A stretch of DNA of 64,000 nucleotides from positions 1 through 64,000 of the forward strand of contig JAIBBE010000074.1 of assembly GCA_019694835.1 (NCBI GenBank), given 5' to 3'. The notes below the pieces were generated by a model. It worked only from the letters and a program-made list of their open reading frames with translations, searched no databases and was not told where the DNA came from. This document shows, one piece after another, positions 17,008 to 25,721 of the stretch; positions within the stretch are counted from its first letter, which is position 1; each line of letters opens with the position of its first letter. The stretch is from Fimbriimonadaceae bacterium (GTDB taxonomy: Bacteria; Armatimonadota; Fimbriimonadia; Fimbriimonadales; Fimbriimonadaceae). Both the position numbers and the translations under genes were made by a program.

Positions 17008-18444
17008 TCAGAGGACTGCTCGCAACCCTTTTCCCGGCTTCACGCCTTCGACTAGCCGACCTTCCGACACCACCTGTACACCGTTCACGACCACCCAATC
17101 GAACCCGACCGAGGTCAGCGCGGGCTCGGCAAAGGTCGCCCGATCAATGACCCGCGAGGCGTCGAAGATGGCGAGATCGGCATCGGCCCCGACGGCGATC
17201 CGGCCCTTCTTGGTTAACGCTTTGCACCGCTTCTCGAACCGTCGCGCAGGCTGAATCGTCATTTTGCCGACAGTCTTCAAGAGCGACGCCAGCTTCTCCT
17301 CGCGCACGTACTTACCCAAAACCCGCGCGTAGGTACCCGCCGAGCGTGGGTGGCCGACGCCGTCGGTGAGGCTGCCGTCGCTGCCGACCATTGAATCGCA
17401 CTTCATGCCCGCCCGAATCGCGTCTTCGGGGATGCAGTGGGCGATGACCATGCCGCCTTCCTCGCGATATTTGGCGAACGTCTCGGGGGTGAGGCGCTCA
17501 TGGGTACGGGCGAGTTCGAGGTCTTCGTAACGAAGCCCGTAACGTTCCTGCCAGCCCGGCGCAAAGACCTCGGATTTGATTCCGGTTCCAAAGGCTGTGT
17601 AGGGATAGAAGTCGCTGGTGACATCGAGCCCCGCCTTGGCCGCCTCGGTGAGGTAATCGTACACGACCGGCGCGGTCGAAAGAGCCATGCTCGGGACGTG
17701 GTGGATGTGCATCCCGATCTTCGCGACTTGGGCATTGGAGATCATCTCTTGGACCGCCGCGAACGCGCTCTGGTCGTCGGCGAGAGTGCCATAACGGATG
17801 TGAGCCGTGCAGACAGCTTTATGCTTGCCCGCAACCTTGAACACGCGATACACTTCCGGATGGGTTGACGCAGGTTGGTATTCGAGGCCGAATCCGACAG
17901 CAAGGGCTCCCTTGGCCAATTGCGCGTCGAGAAACTCGAGGATCTTGGCAATTTGGGCCTCGGTCGCAACCTTGGTGTTCGCATCGTCCTCGCCCATCAC
18001 GACCCGCCGTGCCCGCGTGTGGCTGACGCTCGCGCCGTAGTTCAGCATCCGCTTGCCCGCGTTGTCCTTGTGCCACTGGTCCTGATCCTCCGCACCGCTC
18101 TCGATCTGCAGTTTGGTCGTAACGCCGTCGAAAACCTGAATCTGGTCGTTGTAGAGGTTCTGGCCGTGCGAAATCGGGTCGATGAAACCGGGAGCGACAC
18201 AATAGCCTCTCGCGTCGATCACCTTCTTGCCACGCAGTTCGCGGTTAGAAATCGCCCGGATTGTGCCGCCGTCGATGCCGATATGGCAGACGCTATCGAG
18301 TCCCGTCGCCGGGTCGAGCACACGGCCGTTCAGCACGACCAGATCGTAGCTCTGGTCAAGTCCCGCGAGGGCGAACCCTCCCAAAGCAGAGGCCGAAACG
18401 CACATCGCGCTTCGGCCCAGAAACTCACGCCGAGTCAGTGGCAT
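17008..18444 (-). CDS. D-aminoacylase-like amidohydrolase with Tat signal
   Basis: A 478-residue amidohydrolase-superfamily protein. LTRREFLGRS is a twin-arginine export signal. The N-terminal beta-sandwich (YDLVVLNGRVLDPATGLDSVCHIGIDGGTI) and the barrel entrance APGFIDPISHG resemble N-acyl-D-amino-acid deacylases. The usual D-x-H-x-H motif reads DPISH, so the first metal-binding His is replaced by Ile. Later ligands are seen in AHIRYG and MHIHHVPS, and the conserved Asp in MVGSDGSLTD. The C-terminus (FDWVVVNGVQVV) closes the sandwich. TATACT (opposite 18451-18456) is six bases before the ATG, so it is probably leaderless. It may remove N-acyl groups from D-amino acids of cell-wall origin. 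Confidence 0.75.
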   Translation of the reverse strand: MPLTRREFLGRSAMCVSASALGGFALAGLDQSYDLVVLNGRVLDPATGLDSVCHIGIDGGTIRAISNRELRGKKVIDARGYCVAPGFIDPISHGQNLYNDQIQVFDGVTTKLQIESGAEDQDQWHKDNAGKRMLNYGASVSHTRARRVVMGEDDANTKVATEAQIAKILEFLDAQLAKGALAVGFGLEYQPASTHPEVYRVFKVAGKHKAVCTAHIRYGTLADDQSAFAAVQEMISNAQVAKIGMHIHHVPSMALSTAPVVYDYLTEAAKAGLDVTSDFYPYTAFGTGIKSEVFAPGWQERYGLRYEDLELARTHERLTPETFAKYREEGGMVIAHCIPEDAIRAGMKCDSMVGSDGSLTDGVGHPRSAGTYARVLGKYVREEKLASLLKTVGKMTIQPARRFEKRCKALTKKGRIAVGADADLAIFDASRVIDRATFAEPALTSVGFDWVVVNGVQVVSEGRLVEGVKPGKGLRAVL

Positions 18445-18459
18445 GAGCCAAGTATACGT

Positions 18460-19356
18460 CTACTCGTCGCCCATCATGCCGTAGTTGGCGGAGAGGATCG
18501 CGTAGTCGGCGATGCCGACTTCTTCGTCGCCATTGAGGTCGGCCTCGTAGAGGTAGTTCTCGTCGCCCGGAACCAAGCCGTAACTGCTGGAAATGAGCGC
18601 ATAGTCTCCGATTCCCACCTCGTTGTCGCCATCGCAGTCGCCGTTGGTCAGGCTAAAGTCCAGGACGATCGGCTGACCCAGCGTGATCGGTCCGCTCGAC
18701 TTTCGAAGCCAATGCCAGTTCTTAACGAGAATCTCAGCAGGACCGCCGAACCCCGTCTCCAGTTCGAACGCACCCCCCGGCCCGAGCGGCACGAAGTTGA
18801 AGTGGTCCGTTCCGTCCTTGCGGATCACGAGCTCGACATACTGGAATTCCTCGTCCGGTTCGTAATCCTCCAGGGTAACCGTCCCTGTGATCCGTCCAGG
18901 CTGAATGAACTGGATCGTGTACGGAACTTCGTTGGACCGATCCATCGAATTGCCGTTCTTGTAGAGATAGATCAGCGGCTGCACAGTGAAACTGCCGAAG
19001 ACATGGTTGTAGAGCCCGCCCTTATCGTTGGGGTCCATTTGGATGTCGAAAATGGGGCCGTGATACATTCCTGGCTGGCCCACGAGCGTCTGGATCCACT
19101 GAAGGAACTCGTTTCGGAGCGTGTAGTCGTTCCGATTCTGCATGTCGTCTTCGTGGTAGGCGTACGGAATCCACAGCACGAAGCTGACGAACGGCTCGTT
19201 GATTTGGATCGTGCCGGACATTGTCGCCGTAAGCTGGCCGGCGTTCAGGTTGTCGATGACGACGTTTGGGGTGTCAAGTTGAATGGTGGCGTTGAACGGA
19301 TGGGCCAAGGCGACACACCCGAGCGCCAAAATGGAAAGACAAGTTCGCAAGTTCAT
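18460..19356 (-). CDS. Exported protein with C-terminal dockerin type I repeats
   Basis: A 298-residue protein: signal peptide (LSILALGCVALAHP), an unknown body of about 200 residues, and two dockerin-type calcium-binding repeats at the end, NGDCDGDNEVGIGDYALI and ADLNGDEEVGIADYAIL, each followed by S..YG. No cohesin is visible in the window, so it probably acts in anchoring or calcium-dependent folding, not in a cellulosome. The promoter TATAAT (opposite 19374-19379) and GAGAGGAG three bases before the ATG are both clear, so this gene has a normal leader. Its stop is 16 bp from the start of the amidohydrolase gene on the same strand. Confidence 0.75.
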   Translation of the reverse strand: MNLRTCLSILALGCVALAHPFNATIQLDTPNVVIDNLNAGQLTATMSGTIQINEPFVSFVLWIPYAYHEDDMQNRNDYTLRNEFLQWIQTLVGQPGMYHGPIFDIQMDPNDKGGLYNHVFGSFTVQPLIYLYKNGNSMDRSNEVPYTIQFIQPGRITGTVTLEDYEPDEEFQYVELVIRKDGTDHFNFVPLGPGGAFELETGFGGPAEILVKNWHWLRKSSGPITLGQPIVLDFSLTNGDCDGDNEVGIGDYALISSSYGLVPGDENYLYEADLNGDEEVGIADYAILSANYGMMGDE

Positions 19357-19419
19357 GGGCTCCTCTCGGGTTCATTATAGCGGAGCAGCCTCAAACCACC
19401 AAGTTCATTTTTGCTGAAT

Positions 19420-19773
19420 TTAGTCGGGGAGGTCGATCACGAGGTCCGTTCGATCGGCAATCGTCTTTGGTCGAACCGGGATCATCCACTGGTCGATGAT
19501 GAGATCGAACCAACCTGCCTTCACGCCTGGATCCTGTAGCGCTAGCGCGCGGGCCTCCTCGGGACCAACCGTGTAGAGGCTCATTCCGCGCAGGGTCTGG
19601 TCGTCACGGCGCCGGACCGGTCCATTAGCGAGAATGAGACCCTGCTCAACCAAACTGCCCAGGTAGCGGATATGTGCAGCTTGGATCGTCTCGTCCTCAG
19701 GAGAATCGGGTGCGGGAACGGCTGGATTCACTAGGCGGACAATCGTCAGAAGCTGGAAGGGTATCTCTGGCAC
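19420..19773 (-). CDS. YCII-related domain protein
   Basis: A 117-residue protein of the YCII/dimeric ferredoxin-like fold: AAHIRYLGSLVEQGLILANGPV, then LRGMSLYTVGPEEARALALQDP and a closing strand near QWMIP. The His/Asp pair of YciI proteins is only partly kept. Catalytic function is unproven in most family members. The GTG start is supported by TAACTT (opposite 19780-19785) six bases before it, a leaderless arrangement. It is followed on the same strand by the dockerin-type gene. Confidence 0.75.
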   Translation of the reverse strand: MPEIPFQLLTIVRLVNPAVPAPDSPEDETIQAAHIRYLGSLVEQGLILANGPVRRRDDQTLRGMSLYTVGPEEARALALQDPGVKAGWFDLIIDQWMIPVRPKTIADRTDLVIDLPD

Positions 19774-19790
19774 GCTGCAAAGTTACCCAA

Positions 19791-22481
19791 CTACGGGCGA
19801 TCTGCTGAAAACACGTAGCTCCCCGATCCAAGGTCAAAGACCGAGTTCTTGCCGACCCTCCTTGGCCTGACAAGTGCTCTCATTTCAGTCGCATCTTCAG
19901 GGAGGATGGCCCGTGCCCGTGTATTGATCGGGATGGTTACCTCATACCTCAAGCGAGTGCCTTGGCGAGACCAATTGCTGATGATTCGTCCGCGGATCGT
20001 ATCTTGACTCGACTTCACCCAATCAAGCCCCTTGGGAGTTTGTGGCTGAATCACGATTTCGGCAAGACCAGTGGTGCCGGCAACTGGCCGAATACCTCCA
20101 AGCCATTGCATCATCCATTGGCTGATCGAACCAAACATGGGATGATTATGCGAAAACGTATTGTCGCTGAATTCCCAATGCTCCCAAAGAGTCGTGGCAC
20201 CGTTCTTCAGCATCCATCCCCATCCGGGAAAGTTGGACTGTGTTGCGATGGCATAGGCGACGCCGGGATAACCTTCTTGGGAAAGGACATCGAGCATGAA
20301 CTTCGTACCGAGGATTCCCGTCGTAAGGTGGTCCTTCTTAGCGCGAATGTCGTCCAGGAGGTAGTCGAGAACCCTGCGGCGCGCTGAGAAGGGAACGATA
20401 TCCGTATAGAGGGCGATGGCTTGGCTCGCCTGGGTTCCCGGACCCACCTTTCCGGTCAGTGGATCGAAGAACTGTGCGAGGTAAGCCTTGCGAACTGTCT
20501 CCGCAAGCTCCAGAAAGCGGTCTTCATCGGCCTTGCGAGAGAGCCTCCTCGCTTGCGCGGCAAGCAGTTTCAAGCATTGGAAGTAGAGGGGTGTCACCAT
20601 GTCCGGCGACGGTGCGGGCGCAAGCCCTTCATGATCGCTTAGCCCATCGTTCACGATGCCGCTCGGGTATTTCTTGTGGACCAATTCAATCCACTTCTTT
20701 GCTGCCATATACTCTTCAACCGTGATTCGTCGGTCACCATAGTACTGATGAAGTTGATCGACAAGTAGGGGATGAGCCATTGCCCAGATAACTCCGCAGT
20801 ATTGAATACCAATAAAGGGCGCGGTATCGGTGAACATGCCGTCCGGAAAAGCGCTATCCGACCAATCGCTTACTGTCTTGGCGTAGAAGTTCGCCATGTC
20901 GAAGTTGGTCATAAACGCTTCACTGGTGGCGACGATATCTCCGCCATAACCCAGCCGCTCACGGTGCGGACAATCGGATTGAACACTGAAGATATTGGAG
21001 AGGAATGTGCGGCGGCACATGGCTTGAATCTGGTTCAGCATCGGGTTCGAGCATTCGAACGCCCCGGCATTCTTCACATCGGAGTTGAGGCGCATCGCCG
21101 TTACCGACGAGAGAGGCAGTGGCGCCGGGAGCCCCGTGATTTCCACGTACCGGAAACCGTGGAACGTGAAGCGCGGCGTGTAGGTCTCGCTCCCGCCCCG
21201 GGCGATGTAAGTGTCGGACTGCCACGCAATATCGGGCGCGCCGGGCCCTCCCGTTCCTTTGCCCTTGATCTGTCCGGCGACACTCGTCATGGGGTTGAGC
21301 GAGCCATCCGGATGCAGCAACTCGCCATAGCGAATGCGGACCTCAGTTCCAGCGGGGATGTTCAGTTTGAGGCTGACCCATCCAGCAAAATTGACCCCGC
21401 AGTCATAGATCAGCACGCCAGGTTTTGGCTCAGTGACCTTAACCGCATTCCACTTTGCCGTTACACGAATCGGAGGCAGAGGCTGAGCGACGAGACGGCC
21501 GAGTTTCTCCTTTGCCAGAGCGGGCCTTCGCCACGCAGTATCGCCAAAGCCAGGCTTATCCCAACCATGTTGCTCTTTGCGGGCATCGTAAACTTCACCG
21601 AGATAGATGTTGTTACGGAGAATCGGACCTTCGCTGACCTTCCAACTTCTGTCCGTAGCGATTATCTCGGAGGTTCCATCCCGATACTCGATCCGCATCT
21701 GTGCAATGAGCCTTGGCCGCCCAATCGTTAACTGCTGGCGAAGATTGAAGGATCCGAAGAGCCGTAACGGTAGGGGGTTGAACCAGCCATTCCCGAGCAT
21801 GACACCCAAGCAGTTCTTGCCCGACTTCAGCATCTTGGTAACATCGAAGACACTGTAGTAAACGCGCTTGTCGACATCGGTCCACCCCGGATCGAGAACG
21901 TGATCGCCGATTCGTGAACCGTTGAGCCAGGCTTCGTAGTATCCGAGTCCGGTGATGTAGAGCCTGGCCCGAACGATCCGACTTCGAGTGGCGAACTCTT
22001 TGCGAAAAAGGGGGGCGGGATCGTCAAGGTACATCTCCGCGTCCGCATTTGCCGTTTCCTTCCCATCGTTGATCCATTGGCCGACCCAATCCAGCGGGCG
22101 CAAAAGCCCCATCTCCCAGAGCGATGGCCTGCACCATTGCGCACGGCCCGCACCGTCCCAAACCCGAACTTTCCAGGTACAGACCTCGCCGGACATCAGC
22201 GCCTTTCCTGCGTACTCGACGTTGTTTTGATCGCTGCTCAGGACCTTGCCGCTGTCCCAAAGCGTGCCTCGGCGGCTGGTGACGACAATGCGGTAGGCGG
22301 ATTGTCTCTGGTCTTTTTGCTCAGGGCTTCCCTTCAAGACCCAGCTTAACCGCGGCTGAGAGGTGTCAACACCCATGGGCTTGCTTCTGAACTCGCATCT
22401 CAAATCGTGCGCAACAATGCCCAAAGGTTCAGCGCGTGCAACCACGGGTAAGCAAAGGGCCAAGAGCACGCCTCGCAACAT
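19791..22481 (-). CDS. Alpha-L-rhamnosidase, glycoside hydrolase family 78
   Basis: An 896-residue exported enzyme that cleaves terminal alpha-L-rhamnose from plant or microbial glycans. The signal peptide ends near ARAEP. The N-terminal beta domains include RCEFRSKPMGVDTSQPRLSW and YRIVVTS..LWDSGKV, typical of the family. The lectin-like part has GYYEAWLNGSRIGDHVLDPGWT. The (alpha/alpha)6 catalytic barrel carries QSDCPHRERLGYGGD near residue 500, with the conserved acidic residues, and AFPDGMFTDTAP. The C-terminal beta-domain (GIRPVAGTTGLAEIVIQP) is complete. TAGAGT (opposite 22488-22493) is six bases from the ATG, so the gene is probably leaderless. Its base composition looks less G+C rich than its neighbours. 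Confidence 0.93.
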   Translation of the reverse strand: MLRGVLLALCLPVVARAEPLGIVAHDLRCEFRSKPMGVDTSQPRLSWVLKGSPEQKDQRQSAYRIVVTSRRGTLWDSGKVLSSDQNNVEYAGKALMSGEVCTWKVRVWDGAGRAQWCRPSLWEMGLLRPLDWVGQWINDGKETANADAEMYLDDPAPLFRKEFATRSRIVRARLYITGLGYYEAWLNGSRIGDHVLDPGWTDVDKRVYYSVFDVTKMLKSGKNCLGVMLGNGWFNPLPLRLFGSFNLRQQLTIGRPRLIAQMRIEYRDGTSEIIATDRSWKVSEGPILRNNIYLGEVYDARKEQHGWDKPGFGDTAWRRPALAKEKLGRLVAQPLPPIRVTAKWNAVKVTEPKPGVLIYDCGVNFAGWVSLKLNIPAGTEVRIRYGELLHPDGSLNPMTSVAGQIKGKGTGGPGAPDIAWQSDTYIARGGSETYTPRFTFHGFRYVEITGLPAPLPLSSVTAMRLNSDVKNAGAFECSNPMLNQIQAMCRRTFLSNIFSVQSDCPHRERLGYGGDIVATSEAFMTNFDMANFYAKTVSDWSDSAFPDGMFTDTAPFIGIQYCGVIWAMAHPLLVDQLHQYYGDRRITVEEYMAAKKWIELVHKKYPSGIVNDGLSDHEGLAPAPSPDMVTPLYFQCLKLLAAQARRLSRKADEDRFLELAETVRKAYLAQFFDPLTGKVGPGTQASQAIALYTDIVPFSARRRVLDYLLDDIRAKKDHLTTGILGTKFMLDVLSQEGYPGVAYAIATQSNFPGWGWMLKNGATTLWEHWEFSDNTFSHNHPMFGSISQWMMQWLGGIRPVAGTTGLAEIVIQPQTPKGLDWVKSSQDTIRGRIISNWSRQGTRLRYEVTIPINTRARAILPEDATEMRALVRPRRVGKNSVFDLGSGSYVFSADRP

Positions 22482-22506
22482 GAAATGACTCTAGCCCAAA
22501 TCGCAG

Positions 22507-22543
22507 AAAAAAGTGTCCGACCACCGCAGGTGTGGTCGGACAC
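22507..22543 (-). terminator. Rho-independent terminator of the Ig/InlB-like gene
   Basis: On the minus strand a 12-bp perfect stem GTGTCCGACCAC/GTGGTCGGACAC with a 7-nt loop is followed at once by six T (22507-22512 on the plus strand read AAAAAA). It lies 18 bp past the stop of the 22561-24792 gene. Confidence 0.88.
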
Positions 22544-22560
22544 GCAGACGAGACTCAGAC

Positions 22561-24792
22561 TCATCTCTTGAAAGGCACGGTCACTGTTACAGTTAGGCCT
22601 TTCGAGTTCCCTGCCATATCCAAGGCCGTCAGGTTGACCTTGTAGAACCGAGGGATTCTCAGTCCCTTCGCCAATCTCGCTTCGAGTTGTACGGCAAAGG
22701 AGTACGTGCCATCAGCCGCGACGGCAAAGGTGCCTGACGGCTGGATCAGCCCGTAGCTGTCTTGGACGGAATAGGCTCCGCTAGCGGGGTCTACTCCAGA
22801 GGTCGCGTCACTTATCCTTCCAGACACGGTGACGGTTACCATTTGTCCGTAAGCAGGCCTCAACTCCGGAGGAGCCGCCGACGCCGTAACCCCAGGGGAC
22901 ACGGTGTCAATGTTGGCTGCCACCGACTTCTTGGCCTCGACGTTTTGAGCAGTATCGGTGCTCCAGTACTGAAGCGTATGGGCGCCTAACGTGCTCAACG
23001 TGAAGGGAGCGGAGTAGACCTGGGCAGCACCGCCATCAATCTGATAGCTCGTCGTATCGACTCCAGACAAGTTGTCGGTGGCATTGAGCGTCACTTCGAT
23101 CGGACCACGATACCAACCGTGATTCCCGAGCAATCCTGCGAGCGAATGACCGGTAATTGGGGCGACGTTGTCCGGGAGGAAGTTGGCAACCAGATCTCGG
23201 CTCGCCGTCACGGTAAAGGTATAGACCGGCGTAAAGCAGAAGTGAACGTCACCCTCGGACCAGTTGTCGAAGTAGTATCCGGCATTGGGTACGGCAGTGA
23301 CGGTCGCCTCATCGCCATTCAGGAAAATACCATCACCGCTGGTCGTGCCACCGGCAATGGGTGACGACGCAGTCGTAATGTTGTAGGATCCGGGATTCGC
23401 TCCCGAGGTAATCGTAAGCGTATACTCGTGCGATAAGTAGGCTCCGCCAAGGTCCAACGCCTCCACGGTAAACGTATAAGCTCCAATGAGTAGCGGCGTT
23501 CCCGAAAGCACTCCGCTGTAACCGTCCAAAGACATACCGGGAGGAAGGCTTCCAATATGGATAGCCGCTAAGAACGGGGTAGTTCCTTGGATCACGACTC
23601 GCCGATCGGTGTAAGGTACGTTCAGTTCGCCGTCCTGCAGATTGTCGATCATGCCGAGAGCCTGGGCAACGTCGAAGCCGGACATCTGGGCTCCGAAGAA
23701 CTCGCCGACCACGACCACCGTCGTAAGGTCTACCGTTTCTGTGACCCACTCACCGAGGACAGGATCGAAGTAACTGTTGAACGTCACTTCGCCAACGCCG
23801 TGGAGATCGTCTGGGCCTACCTGATCGGCCATCGCCTCGCCCGATTCGGCATCGAACGGGCCGGTGTACTTGTAGAACTCGTATCGACGAGTAATGACTT
23901 CGTCACCATCGGGCAGGTCTTCGGGTGCGCCCTCCAACTCGCCGTTAACGCCTCCGCCGGGGGCACCGAAGTGGGTCTGAAGAAGTTTCCATTCGACCTC
24001 GACTTCTGCCGGTTCTCCGTTAGCCCAAGGTTCAGGCATTCCTGGGTCATCACTAACGAGTTCTTGCAGGCGAACTTTGTTCGGATTGTGGGTTGTGGTC
24101 TTGATCGACTTGACCCAGCATGCATCGCCAAACTGCATCACGGGTGGGGCAGGAGGAGGCGGGGGAACGATAGCGGCGACGACATTCGCCGGATTGCCAC
24201 CTGCAGGCGGATAATACGTAAATGTTGGCGTCGAAACTTGCACCGGTGGCCCGTGAACCAAATTGCCCGATCCATCGTCAATCAGCCAGTTGTATTTTAC
24301 GGCTGATGGATTCGCATTGTATCCTACACCAAAGTGTTCGCCGCCGAAATTGACGGAAGGATTCGTAAATTGGTGGCCATCAGTTGGGCTGATCGGACCA
24401 GAAGGAATTGCCGTGTAAGCGGCCCACGATCCATCGGGGAGCTTGGTGCTGGCATAGCGCACAAAGACTCGCGGATGCACCGGATCAGAAAGGTCTTCGG
24501 TGATCCTGGGAACCCCGTAGTGGTTGTAATCATACGTATAGGAGATATCCGTGCAACGGATATCGTCCAATTCAATTTCGAAGCCATGGGCTTCGACCCC
24601 AGTGTCATTGACGCAATCAAAGTTGTTGAGAGTGCCATAGGCAATGCTGGAGATTGCAGGAGGGCTGTTCGTAAGGACGAATGCCTCAGGCATGGTCATG
24701 CCAAGCAACATCATCAGCGTCGGTACGAGCAAGCCAAGAGCGACGAGACTGCGGGGAACCGCAGGGATTGCGAGGAACGTCTTGGCAGACAT
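22561..24792 (-). CDS. Large exported Ig-like/InlB-repeat protein
   Basis: A protein of about 743 residues. The start ATG 24792 is fixed by AAGGAG six bases upstream, and a hydrophobic export segment follows (LVALGLLVPTLMMLLGMTM). The middle has a putative Ig-like module (PFLAAIHIGSLPPGMSLDGYSGVLSGTP) of the He_PIG type, then a divergent InlB B-repeat-like segment (NAGYYFDNWSEGD, ASRDLVANFLPDN) and two bacterial Ig-like/NPCBM-type modules (YRGPIEVTLNATDNLSGVDTTSYQIDGG). It ends in a short VTVPFKR. Probably cell-surface or secreted and adhesive; no enzyme motif is seen. TAGAAT (opposite 24835-24840) is a likely -10 box. A strong terminator follows. Confidence 0.75.
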   Translation of the reverse strand: MSAKTFLAIPAVPRSLVALGLLVPTLMMLLGMTMPEAFVLTNSPPAISSIAYGTLNNFDCVNDTGVEAHGFEIELDDIRCTDISYTYDYNHYGVPRITEDLSDPVHPRVFVRYASTKLPDGSWAAYTAIPSGPISPTDGHQFTNPSVNFGGEHFGVGYNANPSAVKYNWLIDDGSGNLVHGPPVQVSTPTFTYYPPAGGNPANVVAAIVPPPPPAPPVMQFGDACWVKSIKTTTHNPNKVRLQELVSDDPGMPEPWANGEPAEVEVEWKLLQTHFGAPGGGVNGELEGAPEDLPDGDEVITRRYEFYKYTGPFDAESGEAMADQVGPDDLHGVGEVTFNSYFDPVLGEWVTETVDLTTVVVVGEFFGAQMSGFDVAQALGMIDNLQDGELNVPYTDRRVVIQGTTPFLAAIHIGSLPPGMSLDGYSGVLSGTPLLIGAYTFTVEALDLGGAYLSHEYTLTITSGANPGSYNITTASSPIAGGTTSGDGIFLNGDEATVTAVPNAGYYFDNWSEGDVHFCFTPVYTFTVTASRDLVANFLPDNVAPITGHSLAGLLGNHGWYRGPIEVTLNATDNLSGVDTTSYQIDGGAAQVYSAPFTLSTLGAHTLQYWSTDTAQNVEAKKSVAANIDTVSPGVTASAAPPELRPAYGQMVTVTVSGRISDATSGVDPASGAYSVQDSYGLIQPSGTFAVAADGTYSFAVQLEARLAKGLRIPRFYKVNLTALDMAGNSKGLTVTVTVPFKR

Positions 24793-24912
24793 TTCAAACT
24801 CCTTGGGAGCTTCTTTGGTCAAGCTCTCCGATTCATTCTACGCTCCTCTTACGCTGTGTTACGGGGCCGCTTCTTTGTACACAGTTTCGGCTACAGCGCG
24901 TAAGATTGCAGG

Positions 24913-25674
24913 GTGATTACCCGCTCAACCTCGATCTTCGCGACTCGCGATGTGCTCACCACGATCGCCTTCTACAAGGACGTGCTTGGGTTCGAAAGCT
25001 CTTGGACCTATGGGGAGCCGCCGAGCTTTGGGTGCGTCTCGTGGGGCAGCGTGGAGATCATGTTCAATCTGCAGCCCGACCTCGCCGAGAAAGTGCAGGG
25101 TCACCAGAATTGGTTCAGGGTCGAAGATGTTGATGAACTCTATGCCCTGCACCAAGAGCGAGGGGCGATGATCATCTCGCCCATCGAGGACAAGCCGTGG
25201 GGCATGCGCGAATACGTTGTCGAGGATCCCAGCGGCTACCACCTGCGCTTTGCGGGCACGCCCTCCCACGAGGCCAAGAAGTCGACTCCACTACCAGAAG
25301 ATATCCAGATCCATCCGCGCTTGCCTACCGCAAAAGAGTTTCAGCGGGTGGCGGGCGAAGTATTCTATCGCGACGGCATTCCGCCGGGTGTATTGGAGAA
25401 GGCGTGGGGCGGCGTGGTCGCCCTGTCACCGAACGGCGAAGCGATCGGGACCGTGCGCATCATGCACGACGCCCCCGGCTGGTTCAGCATTTGGGACGTC
25501 GCGGTCTTGCCCGAGTGGCAAGGCCAGCACATTGGCGAAACGATGATGAAGCAAGCCCTCGAGCTCGTCGGCCAGGCCTCCCCGGGCGCGTTCGTCTTTC
25601 TCTTCACCTACAAGCACGGGTTCTATGAACGAATGGGGTTCGAGACAGGAACCGTGACGATTCGAAAGGTCTAG
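24913..25674 (+). CDS. VOC (glyoxalase-like) - GNAT acetyltransferase fusion
   Basis: A 253-residue cytosolic protein with two complete domains. Residues 1-115 are a VOC fold: IFATRDVLTTIAFYKDVLGF, then EIMFNLQPD and EYVVEDPSGYHLRFAGTP, like glyoxalase/bleomycin-resistance proteins. Residues 125-253 are a GNAT fold with WDVAVLPEWQGQHIGETMMKQAL, the acetyl-CoA-binding motif A (Q-x-x-x-G variant), and FYERMGFETG at the end. Such fusions suggest binding and acetylating one toxic small molecule, such as an antibiotic, but the substrate is unknown. The GTG start follows TAAGAT (24901-24906) by six bases, so it is probably leaderless. It is convergent with the zinc protease gene. Confidence 0.8.
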   Translation: MITRSTSIFATRDVLTTIAFYKDVLGFESSWTYGEPPSFGCVSWGSVEIMFNLQPDLAEKVQGHQNWFRVEDVDELYALHQERGAMIISPIEDKPWGMREYVVEDPSGYHLRFAGTPSHEAKKSTPLPEDIQIHPRLPTAKEFQRVAGEVFYRDGIPPGVLEKAWGGVVALSPNGEAIGTVRIMHDAPGWFSIWDVAVLPEWQGQHIGETMMKQALELVGQASPGAFVFLFTYKHGFYERMGFETGTVTIRKV

Positions 25675-25683
25675 GGATGGGCT

Positions 25684-25714
25684 GAAGCCCCCACGCCGAT
25701 AGGATGGGGGCTTC
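25684..25714. terminator. Hairpin between convergent genes
   Basis: GAAGCCCCC (25684-25692) pairs with GGGGGCTTC (25706-25714) round a 13-nt loop. It lies between the stops of the VOC-GNAT gene and the zinc protease gene. Without a T-run it may act as a bidirectional stop or stabiliser. Confidence 0.55.
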
Positions 25715-25721
25715 GCCATGT

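Noticed and set aside
18460..19356. Cellulosome component
   Set aside because: Dockerin-like repeats alone, with no cohesin or scaffoldin nearby, do not support a cellulosome.
17875..19380. Open frame of 501 codons on the plus strand
   Set aside because: Antisense to the amidohydrolase and dockerin genes, crossing both; no family features.
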